64,000 nucleotides of DNA from Erysipelotrichaceae bacterium. Its GTDB lineage: Bacteria > Bacillota_I > Bacilli_A > Erysipelotrichales > Erysipelotrichaceae. This document shows, piece after piece, positions 9,672 through 19,121 of this stretch (position 1 is the stretch's first letter; each line of letters starts with the position of its first letter). The notes under the pieces were generated by a model that was not told the DNA's origin, searched no databases, and worked only from the letters and a program-made list of their open reading frames with translations. The position numbers and the translations under genes are program-made. Location of the stretch: contig JAUYTU010000019.1 of NCBI GenBank assembly GCA_030694975.1, forward strand, positions 1 through 64,000, in the 5' to 3' direction.

Positions 9672-10070
9672 ATGATGAATATTACAGATCCTATTGCTGA
9701 TATGCTGACTAGAATTCGTAACGCAGTGCAAGCTCGTCACGAAGTTGTCGATATTCCGGCAAGCAGAGTTAAAGTAGAAGTTGCTAAGATTTTGAAACAA
9801 GAAGGTTTCATTGTGGATTTCAGCATTAGTGGTGATGACAAGAAAACTCTTACCGTCACACTAAAGTATGGTCCGAATAATGAGAAAGTTATCAGCGGTA
9901 TCAAGCGCATTTCCAAACCGGGTTTGCGTGTATATGCCGAAGTCGATAAATTGCCTCGTGTATTAAATGGTTTAGGCATCGCCATTATTTCCACGTCTAC
10001 AGGATTACTGACAGACAAGGATGCCAGAAAGAAACATGTCGGTGGCGAAGTCGTCGCTTACGTGTGGTAA
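9672..10070 (+). CDS. rpsH: 30S ribosomal protein S8
   Basis: A 132-residue 16S rRNA binder, which represses the spc operon in E. coli. [15 protein letters not shown] near the N-terminus and GGEVVAYVW at the end are diagnostic. Two adjacent ATG codons (9672, 9675) are possible starts. Confidence 0.97.
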   Translation: MMNITDPIADMLTRIRNAVQARHEVVDIPASRVKVEVAKILKQEGFIVDFSISGDDKKTLTVTLKYGPNNEKVISGIKRISKPGLRVYAEVDKLPRVLNGLGIAIISTSTGLLTDKDARKKHVGGEVVAYVW

Positions 10071-10085
10071 AAGAGGAGCTAAATC

Positions 10086-10631
10086 ATGTCACGTATCGGT
10101 AATAAAGCGATTACCATTCCCAGCGATGTCGAAATAACGATCGAAGCTGCGAATGAAGTGACGGTCAAGGGTCCAAAAGGAACTTTGTCTCGTCAATTTA
10201 ACCCAGAATTAGTCATCGAGATAAACGAAGGTATACTTACCGTTGTTCGTCCCAACGATCAAAAACATATGAAGCAATTGCATGGTACAACTCGTGCGTT
10301 GATCAATAATATGATCGAAGGCGTTACAAAAGGATTTATACGCCAACTTGAATTGGTTGGTATCGGTTATCGCGCAGCCTTAAGAGAAGGCAAGTTAGTT
10401 TTAAATGTTGGTTACTCTCATCCGGTCGAATTTGTATTGGAACCGGGTGTTAACATCGCCATCGGCAAACCAACCGAAATCTCGGTTGAAGGTATCGATA
10501 AACAACGTATCGGTGAATGGGCTGCGAACATTCGTAAAGTACGCCCACCTGAACCGTATCTTGGAAAAGGTATCAAGTATAAGAACGAAATCATCCGTCG
10601 CAAAGAAGGCAAGACGGCTGGTAAGAAATAG
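10086..10631 (+). CDS. rplF: 50S ribosomal protein L6
   Basis: A 181-residue protein at the GTPase-associated region, made of two repeated domains. SRIGNKAITIPSDV start and PEPYLGKGIKYKNEIIRRKEGK end match the family. Confidence 0.98.
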   Translation: MSRIGNKAITIPSDVEITIEAANEVTVKGPKGTLSRQFNPELVIEINEGILTVVRPNDQKHMKQLHGTTRALINNMIEGVTKGFIRQLELVGIGYRAALREGKLVLNVGYSHPVEFVLEPGVNIAIGKPTEISVEGIDKQRIGEWAANIRKVRPPEPYLGKGIKYKNEIIRRKEGKTAGKK

Positions 10632-10652
10632 TGGGAAAGGAGATATTGAACA

Positions 10653-11009
10653 ATGCTTAAGAAAGTATCTAAAAACGAAGAAAGAATTCGTCGTCATAAG
10701 CGCGTTCGTACTAAAATCAGCGGTACGGCTGAACGCCCACGTTTATGTGTCTTCCGTTCTAATGCAAACATTGCCGTTCAGGTCATTGATGATGTCAAAG
10801 GGGTAACATTAGTATCAGCGTCAAGCGTCGATATGAAACTTGCCAACGGAGGTAACATCGAAGCAGCGAAAGCTGTCGGTGCTGAAGTTGCGGCTCGTGC
10901 ATTGAAAGCAAATATTAGTAGTGTAGTATTCGATCGAGGCGGTTATTTGTATCACGGTCGTGTCAAGGCGTTGGCTGATTCAGCCAGAGAAGCCGGACTG
11001 AATTTCTAG
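10653..11009 (+). CDS. rplR: 50S ribosomal protein L18
   Basis: A 118-residue 5S rRNA-binding protein. The central [16 protein letters not shown] and late [24 protein letters not shown] blocks are diagnostic. Confidence 0.98.
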   Translation: MLKKVSKNEERIRRHKRVRTKISGTAERPRLCVFRSNANIAVQVIDDVKGVTLVSASSVDMKLANGGNIEAAKAVGAEVAARALKANISSVVFDRGGYLYHGRVKALADSAREAGLNF

Positions 11010-11021
11010 GAGGGCTAAACA

Positions 11022-11540
11022 ATGGAACGCAAACCAAGAAGAGTAGATAGAGAGCGCGAAAAAGAATTTGAAGAGCGCGTTGTCGTCATCAACCGTGTTA
11101 CGAAAGTCGTTAAAGGCGGACGCCGTTTTCGCTTTGCGGCATTAGTGGTTGTTGGTGACAAAAAAGGCCGTGTCGGTTTCGGTACTGGCAAGGCAAATGA
11201 AGTGCCTGATGCAATCAAGAAGGCTATCGAAGATGCTAAGAAAAATTTAATCCGTGTTCCGATCGTTAACGGAACCACCATCCCGCATGCAATTATGGGC
11301 CGTTACGGTGCTGGCGAAGTATTTCTTCGTCCTGCAAGCGAAGGTACCGGAGTCATCGCAGGGGGTTCGGTTCGTGCCGTATTGGAATTGGCTGGTATCA
11401 CTGATGTCTTGTCAAAGAGCATCGGTTCCCGCACACCGATTAACATGGTCCGTGCAACCGTTAAAGCGTTGGGCGAATTGACCACACTTGAAAAAGTAGC
11501 GAAACTTCGTGACAAAAAACCCGAAGAGATTCGCGGTTAA
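11022..11540 (+). CDS. rpsE: 30S ribosomal protein S5
   Basis: A 172-residue protein at the mRNA entry site, important for decoding fidelity. Has the N-terminal double-stranded RNA-binding-like domain ([15 protein letters not shown]) and the ribosomal S5 fold C-terminus. In most Firmicutes rpmD follows; here the next gene, 17 bases on, is rplO. Confidence 0.98.
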   Translation: MERKPRRVDREREKEFEERVVVINRVTKVVKGGRRFRFAALVVVGDKKGRVGFGTGKANEVPDAIKKAIEDAKKNLIRVPIVNGTTIPHAIMGRYGAGEVFLRPASEGTGVIAGGSVRAVLELAGITDVLSKSIGSRTPINMVRATVKALGELTTLEKVAKLRDKKPEEIRG

Positions 11541-11557
11541 ACCAGGAGGGTGCGAAA

Positions 11558-11998
11558 ATGAAATTACATGAATTACAATATACCGAAGGTTCCCGCAAGG
11601 ATCGCAAGCGTTTAGGCCGCGGCCAAGGCTCCGGCCAAGGCAAGACGGCTGGTAAAGGCCATAAAGGTCAAAATGCCCGTTCCGGTGGTGGTGTTTCCTT
11701 AGGTTTTGAAGGTGGTCAAACACCGTTGTTCCGCCGTATACCAAAGCGCGGATTTACTAATTTTACACGCGTTGAATATGCTATCGTTAATGTCGATGCA
11801 TTGAACGCATTTGAAAACGATACTGTAGTTTCTGTTGAATTATTGAAAGCTGTCGGCTTAGTTCGTCAAGAACTCGATGGTGTTAAGATTCTCGGAAAAG
11901 GTGCGTTGGAGAAAAAACTTACTGTACAAGCAAACAAATTCTCAAAAAGCGCAGTGGAAGTGATTGAGCAGGCAGGCGGAAAAGTTGAGGTAATTTAA
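11558..11998 (+). CDS. rplO: 50S ribosomal protein L15
   Basis: A 146-residue large-subunit assembly protein with the basic Gly-rich N-terminal extension ([19 protein letters not shown]) and [12 protein letters not shown] core. Follows rpsE directly, with no rpmD between them. Confidence 0.98.
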   Translation: MKLHELQYTEGSRKDRKRLGRGQGSGQGKTAGKGHKGQNARSGGGVSLGFEGGQTPLFRRIPKRGFTNFTRVEYAIVNVDALNAFENDTVVSVELLKAVGLVRQELDGVKILGKGALEKKLTVQANKFSKSAVEVIEQAGGKVEVI

Positions 11999-12000
11999 GC

Positions 12001-13290
12001 ATGATCAAAATGTTCATCGACTTATTTAAAAACCGAGACATCCGCAACCGCATCCTATTTACATTAGCGATAATGTTCGTATTCCGTTTGGGTGCCGGTA
12101 TACCGGCTCCGATGGTCAATACCGGGAAGTTGTTAGCTGGAATCTCTGATGATTCCATCTTAGGTATGATGAACCTATTGGGCGGTGGGGCACTTCAAGA
12201 ATTCTCAGTCTTAGCCATGGGTGTGGGTCCGTATATCACGGCATCCATTATCATTCAGCTGTTAGCCATGGATGTAGTTCCGCAATTGACCGAAATGGCC
12301 AAGTCCGGAGCACAAGGAAAGATGAAAATGGACAAAATCACTCGCTATGTAGCGGTGGTGCTGGCCTTCCTTCAATCCTTTACCCTGACGTATGCGTTTG
12401 ATATTTCCTATGGTATATTGATCAATGATTCGTTGGGGGTATACTTCTATGTATCCGTAGTTCTCACAGCCGGAACCATGTTCTTGCTTTGGCTTGCTGA
12501 TCGGATTTCCGCATTCGGCATTGGCAACGGTGTCTCGATGATTATCTTCGCCGGCATCGTGTCAAACATTCCGTTTCGTTTTTCTCAGGCGTTTCAGTCG
12601 TTGGTTGATACCAGCAGCAATGCTGCATTGTTTGCCGGCGTATTGAATTTCGCTTTGTTTGTAGCTATGTATTTAGCAATCATCATTCTGGTTATCTTCA
12701 TGCAAAATGCTGTCCGTAAGATTCCGATCCAGTACACATCTTCATCGATGCGTCAGGGGAAAAACGATATTACGTACTTGCCGTTGAAAATCAACTCCGC
12801 AAGTGTAATTCCGGTCATCTTCGCTTCAGCAATCATGACTGCGCCAGTAACGGTGTTAAGCTTTTTCCCGCAAGGGGACTTCTACGGAACACTTGCCGAC
12901 ATCTTGAATTTCCAAAAACCGTTGGGATTAACGATTTATGTCGTTTTGATCATTCTGTTTACCTTCTTCTATACCGGATTGCAAGTCGACCCGGAAAAGA
13001 TTTCGGAAAATCTGAATAAGTCAGGAACGTACATTCCGGGAATCCGTCCAGGTACGGAAACTAAAGAATACTTAGGTAAAGTGTTGAATCGTATTACTGT
13101 ATTAGGAGCGTTATTCTTGGCGTTTATTGCCGCATTACCGTATGTGTTACCGATGATATCCAATCTACCGACATCCGTGTCAGTAGGGGGTACCGGTATT
13201 ATCATTGTGGTGGGTGTTGCGATGGAAACCATGAAGGACTTACAAGGAAAGTTGACGCAAAAATCTTATCGTGGATTTAATTCACGGTAG
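12001..13290 (+). CDS. secY: Preprotein translocase subunit SecY
   Basis: A 429-residue integral membrane channel of the Sec translocon, with ten predicted membrane segments. FRLGAGIPAP in segment 1, the plug region, and the C-terminal cytoplasmic loop with PGTETKEYL (ribosome and SecA contact) are present. Starts two bases after rplO. Confidence 0.98.
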   Translation: MIKMFIDLFKNRDIRNRILFTLAIMFVFRLGAGIPAPMVNTGKLLAGISDDSILGMMNLLGGGALQEFSVLAMGVGPYITASIIIQLLAMDVVPQLTEMAKSGAQGKMKMDKITRYVAVVLAFLQSFTLTYAFDISYGILINDSLGVYFYVSVVLTAGTMFLLWLADRISAFGIGNGVSMIIFAGIVSNIPFRFSQAFQSLVDTSSNAALFAGVLNFALFVAMYLAIIILVIFMQNAVRKIPIQYTSSSMRQGKNDITYLPLKINSASVIPVIFASAIMTAPVTVLSFFPQGDFYGTLADILNFQKPLGLTIYVVLIILFTFFYTGLQVDPEKISENLNKSGTYIPGIRPGTETKEYLGKVLNRITVLGALFLAFIAALPYVLPMISNLPTSVSVGGTGIIIVVGVAMETMKDLQGKLTQKSYRGFNSR

Positions 13291-13302
13291 AAAGGAGCGG
13301 CC

Positions 13303-13953
13303 ATGAACATACTGATTATGGGTGCTGCTGGTAGCGGCAAAGGAACGATGGCTCAGAAGATTGTGGAAACATTCGATGTACCGCACATTTCGACGGGTAA
13401 TATGTTTCGTGAGGCGATGGAAGCGGGCACGGAATTAGGTAGACTGGCACAACACTACATCAATCACGGCATGCTCGTTCCCGATCAGGTCACCATTGAC
13501 ATGATTCGTGAACGACTGCTGCGAGACGATTGTAAAAAGGGTTATCTGCTTGATGGATTTCCCCGCACCTTGGCTCAGGCATTAGCATTGGAAGAAATCG
13601 TTATATCAATCGACAAACCGATTCAAATTGTTTTGAATTTGGCAGTCGAAATCGACGTGCTATCTGCTCGGGTGACCGGGCGGCGCGTTTGCGAAAGCTG
13701 CAAGACCATCTATCATATCAAGTTTCAACCGCCAAAAGTGGAAGGAGTTTGTGATTTATGTGGAGGTCACTTACAGCATCGCAGTGATGACACGCTTGAA
13801 CAACTGACAGTTCGGTTGAGGGAGCATGTCTTACTGACCAAACCGGTACTCGACCATTATGCGGAAGAGGGTTTGGTCCAATACATCGATGCCACTCAAG
13901 AAATTGATGAAGTGTGGCAGGACATTAAGAAAGCACTGGAAAACGTTCGATGA
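13303..13953 (+). CDS. adk: Adenylate kinase, zinc-binding LID form
   Basis: A 216-residue cytosolic enzyme interconverting ATP, AMP and ADP. P-loop GAAGSGKGT at about residue 7, AMP-binding [15 protein letters not shown] hinge, and a LID with four cysteines (CESC and CDLC) that bind structural zinc, as usual in Gram-positive enzymes. Stop overlaps map by four bases. Confidence 0.97.
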   Translation: MNILIMGAAGSGKGTMAQKIVETFDVPHISTGNMFREAMEAGTELGRLAQHYINHGMLVPDQVTIDMIRERLLRDDCKKGYLLDGFPRTLAQALALEEIVISIDKPIQIVLNLAVEIDVLSARVTGRRVCESCKTIYHIKFQPPKVEGVCDLCGGHLQHRSDDTLEQLTVRLREHVLLTKPVLDHYAEEGLVQYIDATQEIDEVWQDIKKALENVR

Positions 13954-14696
13954 TTTCAAGCAAATCTATCAGAGAAATTGAGTTGATGCGTCAAGCTGGC
14001 AGAATCGTTGCCTTGGCTCATCAAGAAGTCGCTAAGCACATTGTTGCGGGTGTCACTACGAAAAAACTAGATGAAATCGTAGAGAAGATTATTCGTGATT
14101 ATGATGCAACCCCTTCATTTAAGGGATATGGCGGTTTCCCAGCTTCGATCTGTGCTTCAATCAACAACACGCTGGTACACGGGATTCCCGATAACACAGT
14201 GCTGAAAAGCGGAGATATCATCTCAATCGATATCGGTGCTTGCTACAAAGGCTACCACGGAGATAGCGCTTGGACTTATGCGGTCGGCGAGATTTCTAAG
14301 GAAGCCGCACATCTGATGGAAGTGACAAGAGAGTCATTATTCGTCGGATTGGCTAAAGCCAAGCCCGGAAATCGCCTCGGCGATATATCCAATGCGATCG
14401 GCGAATACGTCTTCTCGCACGGATACAGTGTTCCACTTGAGTATGCCGGACATGGCATCGGCTCAGCTCTTCACGAAGAGCCGTCGATTCCAAACTTCGG
14501 TCAGGCGGGACGAGGCGTTGTATTAAAAGAAGGCATGACCCTGGCCATCGAACCGATGGTGCATCGGGGGAAGCCATTTACAAAAGTGCTTGCTGATGAC
14601 TGGACGGTGAAGACCAAAGATGGTTCATTAGCGGCGCATTATGAGCATACCATTGTGATTACTGCGCAAGGGTACGAAATACTTACAACCCTGTGA
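13950..14696 (+). CDS. map: Methionine aminopeptidase type I
   Basis: A 248-residue metalloprotease removing initiator Met. The five metal ligands are recognisable: the Asp pair in [18 protein letters not shown], His in AGHGIG, and Glu in HEEPSIPN and AIEPMV context. There is no N-terminal zinc-finger extension. Translationally coupled to adk through ATGA. Confidence 0.97.
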   Translation: MISSKSIREIELMRQAGRIVALAHQEVAKHIVAGVTTKKLDEIVEKIIRDYDATPSFKGYGGFPASICASINNTLVHGIPDNTVLKSGDIISIDIGACYKGYHGDSAWTYAVGEISKEAAHLMEVTRESLFVGLAKAKPGNRLGDISNAIGEYVFSHGYSVPLEYAGHGIGSALHEEPSIPNFGQAGRGVVLKEGMTLAIEPMVHRGKPFTKVLADDWTVKTKDGSLAAHYEHTIVITAQGYEILTTL

Positions 14697-14717
14697 TCAA
14701 AGGAGGAATTTGCCTAT

Positions 14718-14936
14718 ATGGGAAAACAAGATGTCATTGAGATCGATGGAATCGTTGAAGAAACGTTACCATCCGCTATGTTTAAGGTGAAGTTAGCTAA
14801 CGGGCACGAAATATTAGCCCACGTTTCTGGTAAAATCCGCATGCATTACATCCGCATTTTACCAGGTGACCGTGTAACCGTTGAGATTTCGCCTTACGAT
14901 TTAACACGTGGGCGCATTACATTCAGACATAAATAG
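14718..14936 (+). CDS. infA: Translation initiation factor IF-1
   Basis: A 72-residue S1/OB-fold protein that binds the 30S A site. [20 protein letters not shown] start and [11 protein letters not shown] end are diagnostic. Lies between map and rpmJ as in many Firmicutes. Confidence 0.98.
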   Translation: MGKQDVIEIDGIVEETLPSAMFKVKLANGHEILAHVSGKIRMHYIRILPGDRVTVEISPYDLTRGRITFRHK

Positions 14937-14954
14937 TCTATAGGAGGGACACGC

Positions 14955-15071
14955 ATGAAAGTAAGACCATCAGTCAAACCCATATGCGATAAGTGCCGTG
15001 TCATTAAGCGTAACGGACGCGTAATGATTATTTGTGAAAACCCTAAACACAAACAACGTCAAGGAAACTAG
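14955..15071 (+). CDS. rpmJ: 50S ribosomal protein L36
   Basis: A 38-residue zinc-ribbon protein, short enough to be missed by ORF finders. Reads [19 protein letters not shown] onward with a CxxC pair, a third Cys and a His ([10 protein letters not shown]). This is the zinc-ligand (C+) form. TAGGAGG precedes the ATG. Confidence 0.97.
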   Translation: MKVRPSVKPICDKCRVIKRNGRVMIICENPKHKQRQGN

Positions 15072-15085
15072 GAGGAAACACACAC

Positions 15086-15451
15086 ATGGCACGTATTGCT
15101 GGAGTAGATATTCCGCGCGATAAGCGCGTAGTCGTATCATTAACCTATATTTTTGGTATTGGTCGTCCAATTTCTGAAAAAGTTTTGGCCGCTACCGGTA
15201 TCAGTGAAGATACTCGGGTTAAAGATTTAACCGAAGAACAAGTCAACAACATCCGTAAAGCAGTTGAGTCGTTCAAACTTGAAGGAGATTTACGCCGTGA
15301 AGTTTCATTAAACATCAAACGTTTGATGGAAATCGGCAGTTACCGCGGTATGCGGCACCGTAAAGGTTTGCCGGTTCGTGGTCAACGCACTAAAACAAAT
15401 GCTCGTACTCGCAAAGGTCCGCGTCGTACAGTAGCGAACAAGAAGAAATAG
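15086..15451 (+). CDS. rpsM: 30S ribosomal protein S13
   Basis: A 121-residue head protein contacting P-site tRNA and L5. [25 protein letters not shown] start and the basic C-terminus [18 protein letters not shown] are diagnostic. Confidence 0.98.
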   Translation: MARIAGVDIPRDKRVVVSLTYIFGIGRPISEKVLAATGISEDTRVKDLTEEQVNNIRKAVESFKLEGDLRREVSLNIKRLMEIGSYRGMRHRKGLPVRGQRTKTNARTRKGPRRTVANKKK

Positions 15452-15469
15452 GCGATAGGAGGAAATAAA

Positions 15470-15871
15470 ATGGCAAAAGCTCAAACAAAAGCAAGTGCTG
15501 CGCGTAAGCGTCGCGTTCGCAAGAATATAGCTCGTGGAGTTGCTCATATTCACTCCACATTTAACAACACTATCGTTACTATTACTGATGAAAAAGGTAA
15601 CGTATTGGCATGGTCGTCAGCTGGCGCATTGGGGTACAAGGGTTCTCGTAAATCCACACCGTTTGCTGCTCAGTTGGCTGCCGAAGCTGCCGCAAAAGCA
15701 GCGATGGACCATGGCATGAAAGTTGTTGAAGTTAATGTTAAAGGTCCAGGACCAGGACGTGAAGCTGCAGTACGCGCATTGCAAACCGCAGGATTGGAAA
15801 TCAATGTCATCAACGACGTAACTCCGATTCCGCATAATGGTTGCCGTCCGCCGAAACGGCCTCGTGGTTAG
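15470..15871 (+). CDS. rpsK: 30S ribosomal protein S11
   Basis: A 133-residue platform protein near the Shine-Dalgarno helix. [14 protein letters not shown] and the C-terminal [12 protein letters not shown] are diagnostic. Confidence 0.98.
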   Translation: MAKAQTKASAARKRRVRKNIARGVAHIHSTFNNTIVTITDEKGNVLAWSSAGALGYKGSRKSTPFAAQLAAEAAAKAAMDHGMKVVEVNVKGPGPGREAAVRALQTAGLEINVINDVTPIPHNGCRPPKRPRG

Positions 15872-15899
15872 TCAACCCGCAAAAAGGAGGAATTAGTAA

Positions 15900-16859
15900 A
15901 TGCAAAAATTCGAACGTGCTAAAATTGACGTGAGAGAATACTTAGAATCCGATCATTACGGTAAATTTGTAGTTGAACCGTTTGAGAGAGGTTTTGGAAC
16001 AACGATTGGAAATGCACTTAGACGTGTTTTACTCTCCTCTTTACCCGGAGCAGCGGTCTATTCCATCAAGATCGACAAAGTTTATCATGAATTTACGTCG
16101 ATTCCCGGTGTGGAAGAAGATGTTACAACAATCATTTTGAATATTAAAGATTTAGTTATGACTGTCGCGGATGACGAAGTATATACGTTACGGATTGCTG
16201 AAAAGGGTCCGAAAGTCGTTACCGCCAATGACATAATTTGTCCGACCAATGTAGAAATCTTGAATAAAAATCAAGTCATTGCTACCTTGGAAGAAGGTGG
16301 TGTTCTGGAAATGGAACTGAAAGCTCGTGTGGGTCGCGGATATGTCAGCGCTGATACGAACAAAGGTCTCTATCAAGGTTCATCGCAAGGTATCGGTACC
16401 ATTTATACCGATTCGATTTATACCCCGATTGAAAAAGTATCGTATGCTGTTGAACCGACTCGCGTTGGTCAAGACACAAAATACGACCGTCTCATTATGG
16501 AAGTTTGGACCAATGGTTCAATTACTCCGCAAATGTCTCTGGCTTTAGCAGCTAAAATCTTGGACGATCATTTACAATTGTTTATGAACATTCAAGATAC
16601 GGTATCCGCTTTGGACTCCGTGATGAAAGATGCTAATGGTGAAGTAGTTAATAAGGGTTTGATCATGATGATCGAAGATCTCGATTTGTCAGTTCGCTCG
16701 TACAACTGCTTAAAACGTGCCGGAATTCAAACGGTCGAAGAGTTGACGACTCGCACAGAAGACGAAATGATGCGCGTACGTAATTTGGGTAAAAAATCGT
16801 TGAAAGAAGTTAAAGACAAATTGTATGAATTGGGTCTTGGCTTCAAATCTTTTGAGTAA
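15900..16859 (+). CDS. rpoA: RNA polymerase subunit alpha
   Basis: A 319-residue protein. The N-terminal domain (residues about 1-230) carries the dimerisation FERGFGTTIGNALRRVLLSS block; the C-terminal DNA- and activator-binding domain follows a linker (SVRSYNCLKRAGIQTVEEL, then RNLGKKSLKEV). Flanked by rpsK and rplQ as usual. Confidence 0.98.
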   Translation: MQKFERAKIDVREYLESDHYGKFVVEPFERGFGTTIGNALRRVLLSSLPGAAVYSIKIDKVYHEFTSIPGVEEDVTTIILNIKDLVMTVADDEVYTLRIAEKGPKVVTANDIICPTNVEILNKNQVIATLEEGGVLEMELKARVGRGYVSADTNKGLYQGSSQGIGTIYTDSIYTPIEKVSYAVEPTRVGQDTKYDRLIMEVWTNGSITPQMSLALAAKILDDHLQLFMNIQDTVSALDSVMKDANGEVVNKGLIMMIEDLDLSVRSYNCLKRAGIQTVEELTTRTEDEMMRVRNLGKKSLKEVKDKLYELGLGFKSFE

Positions 16860-16880
16860 CAGTAAAGGAGGAAGAACCTT

Positions 16881-17243
16881 ATGTGGAATCGTAAATTAGG
16901 ACGTACGGCTGATCACCGCAAAGCGTTACTACGTAACATGGCTACCAGCGTTATCGTTCATGGTAAAATTGAAACAACCGAAAAGAAAGCGATGGAACTT
17001 CGTTCAGTCGTTGATGAATTGATCACACTTGCTAAGCGTGGAGATTTGCATGCACGTCGCCAAGCCGCAAGATTGATGTTTAATGTAGTTGCTGATGAAA
17101 AAACCGGCCAATTAGCCCTTCAAAAATTATTTGATGAAATTGGTCCGAAATATCAAAGTCGTCAAGGCGGATATACCCGTGTGTTGAAAACAAATCAACG
17201 TCGCGGTGATGCTGCTCCGATGGCCATCATTGAATTAGTTTAA
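16881..17243 (+). CDS. rplQ: 50S ribosomal protein L17
   Basis: A 120-residue large-subunit protein. [21 protein letters not shown] start and the [24 protein letters not shown] end are diagnostic. Last gene of the superoperon; its stop lies at the foot of the terminator hairpin. Confidence 0.98.
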   Translation: MWNRKLGRTADHRKALLRNMATSVIVHGKIETTEKKAMELRSVVDELITLAKRGDLHARRQAARLMFNVVADEKTGQLALQKLFDEIGPKYQSRQGGYTRVLKTNQRRGDAAPMAIIELV

Positions 17244-17265
17244 AGCGGAGAAATCCGCTTTTTTC
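17242..17265 (+). terminator. Terminator of the ribosomal superoperon
   Basis: Stem AAGCGGA (17243-17249), GAAA tetraloop, TCCGCTT (17254-17260), then a T-run. The O-methyltransferase ATG follows only a few bases later at 17268. Confidence 0.85.
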
Positions 17266-17267
17266 CT

Positions 17268-17876
17268 ATGAAAGAACAAATTGAAACAATAAAGCAAGAA
17301 GCACTGGACCATCAGGTTCCGATTATGTGCGATGAGTCAATCGAGTACATAGTGATCAATCTGCTGAAGTATCGGTGTAAATCAATTCTGGAAGTCGGGA
17401 CGGCCGTCGGTTTTTCTGCGCTTTCAATCGCAAGTGCGATACCGGATGCAATAATAACAACCATTGAGCGCGATGAAATACGCTATGTGAAGGCCATTAA
17501 TAATATTGATCAGCTTAATCTAAGTCATCGAGTAAATGCACTACTTATTGATGCGCTTGATTATCAATGCACTGAAATGGTGGATGCTTTGATTATCGAT
17601 GCCGCCAAAGCTCAAAATAAGACATTTTTTGATCGCTTTTTCCCTTTTGTTAAACCAAGGGGAATTGTTATCGTTGATAATCTTGATTTTCACGGTCACA
17701 ATGAACACATTGATATGTTAACCAATCGGCGTAACTTGCGTCAGATGGTCAACAAGATAAAGGCGTTTGAGGATTATGTCAACAATCGCGCAGATCTTGA
17801 TGTTGAGCGGGTTTTTGTCGGTGATGGAATGATGCTGATTCGGCGAGTCGGTCATTCTTTCAATTTTAATGAGTAG
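17268..17876 (+). CDS. SAM-dependent O-methyltransferase, family 3 (TrmR-like)
   Basis: A 202-residue Rossmann-fold methyltransferase. SAM-binding motif I is EVGTAVGFSALSIAS (about residue 42), acidic post-I IERDE, and the metal-binding pair lies in LIIDAAKAQ and IVIVDNLDFHG. Family members include TrmR, which methylates tRNA hydroxyuridine, and catechol-type methyltransferases; TrmR is likely but not certain. There is no clean ribosome binding site: the only GGAG lies within the preceding terminator stem, 17 bases upstream. Confidence 0.8.
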   Translation: MKEQIETIKQEALDHQVPIMCDESIEYIVINLLKYRCKSILEVGTAVGFSALSIASAIPDAIITTIERDEIRYVKAINNIDQLNLSHRVNALLIDALDYQCTEMVDALIIDAAKAQNKTFFDRFFPFVKPRGIVIVDNLDFHGHNEHIDMLTNRRNLRQMVNKIKAFEDYVNNRADLDVERVFVGDGMMLIRRVGHSFNFNE

Positions 17877-17917
17877 TGTGCTATACTTATTGTAGAAATG
17901 AAAAGGAGAATAATATC

Positions 17918-18124
17918 ATGGTACTCCCGCTAACTTTAAACTTTGTTTTATTGGAATCGGTTGTCTTATATTTCTTCTTCTTAGCACCGATTTTAGCTTG
18001 CATCTACATGTATGACAAAATGAACCCGCAACTAATGGCTAAGTTGAACGTTGACATTGTCAAGGTCATGCATTTTTCCATCTTTGTATATTCGTTTTTC
18101 TATTTGATCGCATGGGTTGTTTAA
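17918..18124 (+). CDS. Small membrane protein of unknown function
   Basis: A 68-residue protein with two hydrophobic segments separated by the short loop YMYDKMNPQLMAKLNVDIVK. AAAGGAG precedes the ATG at 17918; an earlier in-frame ATG at 17876 overlaps the methyltransferase stop and lacks a site. The next gene starts 25 bases after its stop. I do not recognise a family. Confidence 0.65.
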   Translation: MVLPLTLNFVLLESVVLYFFFLAPILACIYMYDKMNPQLMAKLNVDIVKVMHFSIFVYSFFYLIAWVV

Positions 18125-18149
18125 CATTAAACGAAAGGGAGGGATATGC

Positions 18150-19061
18150 ATGAAAAAACTAATTAGTATCATAATTGCTGCGGCAGCGGCAGCGGTTGTT
18201 GCTTTATTGCTAAAGAAGCAAGGTCAACCGAAAGTTCAACCTCGGTTTATTGAAATTGAAGATGATACTCCAAAGGTTGCCACCGAAGCTAAATTCAAAG
18301 CGCAAGTTGAAGTTGTGATTGAAGATGTTGTAACAAAAGTCGAAGAAATAGTTGAGAAAGTGGCTGAAGTAATCCAAACTGCTTTTGAACATGTTGAAAA
18401 TACGGTTATTGAAGTTACCGAAGATGTGAGCGAAAAGGTAGAGGAGACTGTTGAAACTGCACAAGATCTTGCTGAAGATGGGGTAGAAACTGTGGATGAA
18501 ACTGTTGAAGAAGTTTCTGAAAATGTCAGCGAAAAGGTAGAAGAGACTATTGAAACTGCCCAAGAAGTCACTGAAGAAGTGGTAGAAACAGTAGATGAAA
18601 CCGTTGAAGTGTCCGATGAGGTCGAGGATGATTCTGTTGAAGAAATGGAAGAAGATTTCGATGAACCTGACGAAGCAGAGGAAGAACCTGAAGTTATCGA
18701 AGATCCGGAAGAGGAGCTAGAGGAACTTGAGGAAGAGTTTGAAGATGAATGGGAAGATGCTGAGCCCGAAAAACCTTTACGTTTGGATGAAAAACTGGCA
18801 GTTGATTTGCGCAATAAAGGCGATAGAGCAACCGTAAAAATATATCATGCCTGTATATTTAGCGATCAAAACCCGCTGTTTATTGCCGTTAAGGAAGCCA
18901 AACGCAGAGAATACACACTCGAAGAAGTAACACCCGATTTCAGAGTTAAACTAGCTAAGACATTGTCCAATGATTTTGATATTTTATATGCAAGCATATT
19001 GGAAATGGCTGTGATTCTAGAGAGCAACGGAGGCGAATATCTAGGGTTTGAGATTGAATAA
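18150..19061 (+). CDS. Membrane-anchored, highly acidic coiled-coil repeat protein
   Basis: A 303-residue protein. Residues about 4-21 form a single hydrophobic, Ala-rich anchor followed by KKQ, so the rest is probably cytoplasmic. Residues about 55-160 are a low-complexity Val/Glu/Thr-rich helical stretch with near-repeats (VSEKVEETVETAQ, VSEKVEETIETAQ). Residues about 160-225 are almost solid Glu/Asp. The last 75 residues (from LRLDEKLAVDLRNKGDRA) look like a small folded domain. Repeats resemble LEA/apolipoprotein-like helices. Start follows GGGAGGG. Function unknown. Confidence 0.75.
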   Translation: MKKLISIIIAAAAAAVVALLLKKQGQPKVQPRFIEIEDDTPKVATEAKFKAQVEVVIEDVVTKVEEIVEKVAEVIQTAFEHVENTVIEVTEDVSEKVEETVETAQDLAEDGVETVDETVEEVSENVSEKVEETIETAQEVTEEVVETVDETVEVSDEVEDDSVEEMEEDFDEPDEAEEEPEVIEDPEEELEELEEEFEDEWEDAEPEKPLRLDEKLAVDLRNKGDRATVKIYHACIFSDQNPLFIAVKEAKRREYTLEEVTPDFRVKLAKTLSNDFDILYASILEMAVILESNGGEYLGFEIE

Positions 19062-19070
19062 TTGCATGCA

Positions 19071-19099
19071 TTGTCTTTTATTTAATCAACATGTATAAT
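19071..19099 (+). promoter_or_regulatory. Sigma-A promoter for ecfA1
   Basis: TTGTCT (19071-19076), a 17-base spacer and TATAAT (19094-19099), 22 bases before the GTG start of ecfA1. Confidence 0.75.
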
Positions 19100-19121
19100 A
19101 ATGTAGTTATGAGGTGTATTA

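Noticed and set aside
18427-18610. Repeats resembling a tandem array
   Set aside because: They are imperfect coding repeats in one frame without spacers; no CRISPR array is present in the window.
18236-18814. Long minus-strand reading frame rich in Ser and Thr opposite the acidic gene
   Set aside because: It is the mirror of Glu/Val/Thr-rich codons on the plus strand, has no ribosome binding site and a low-complexity product.
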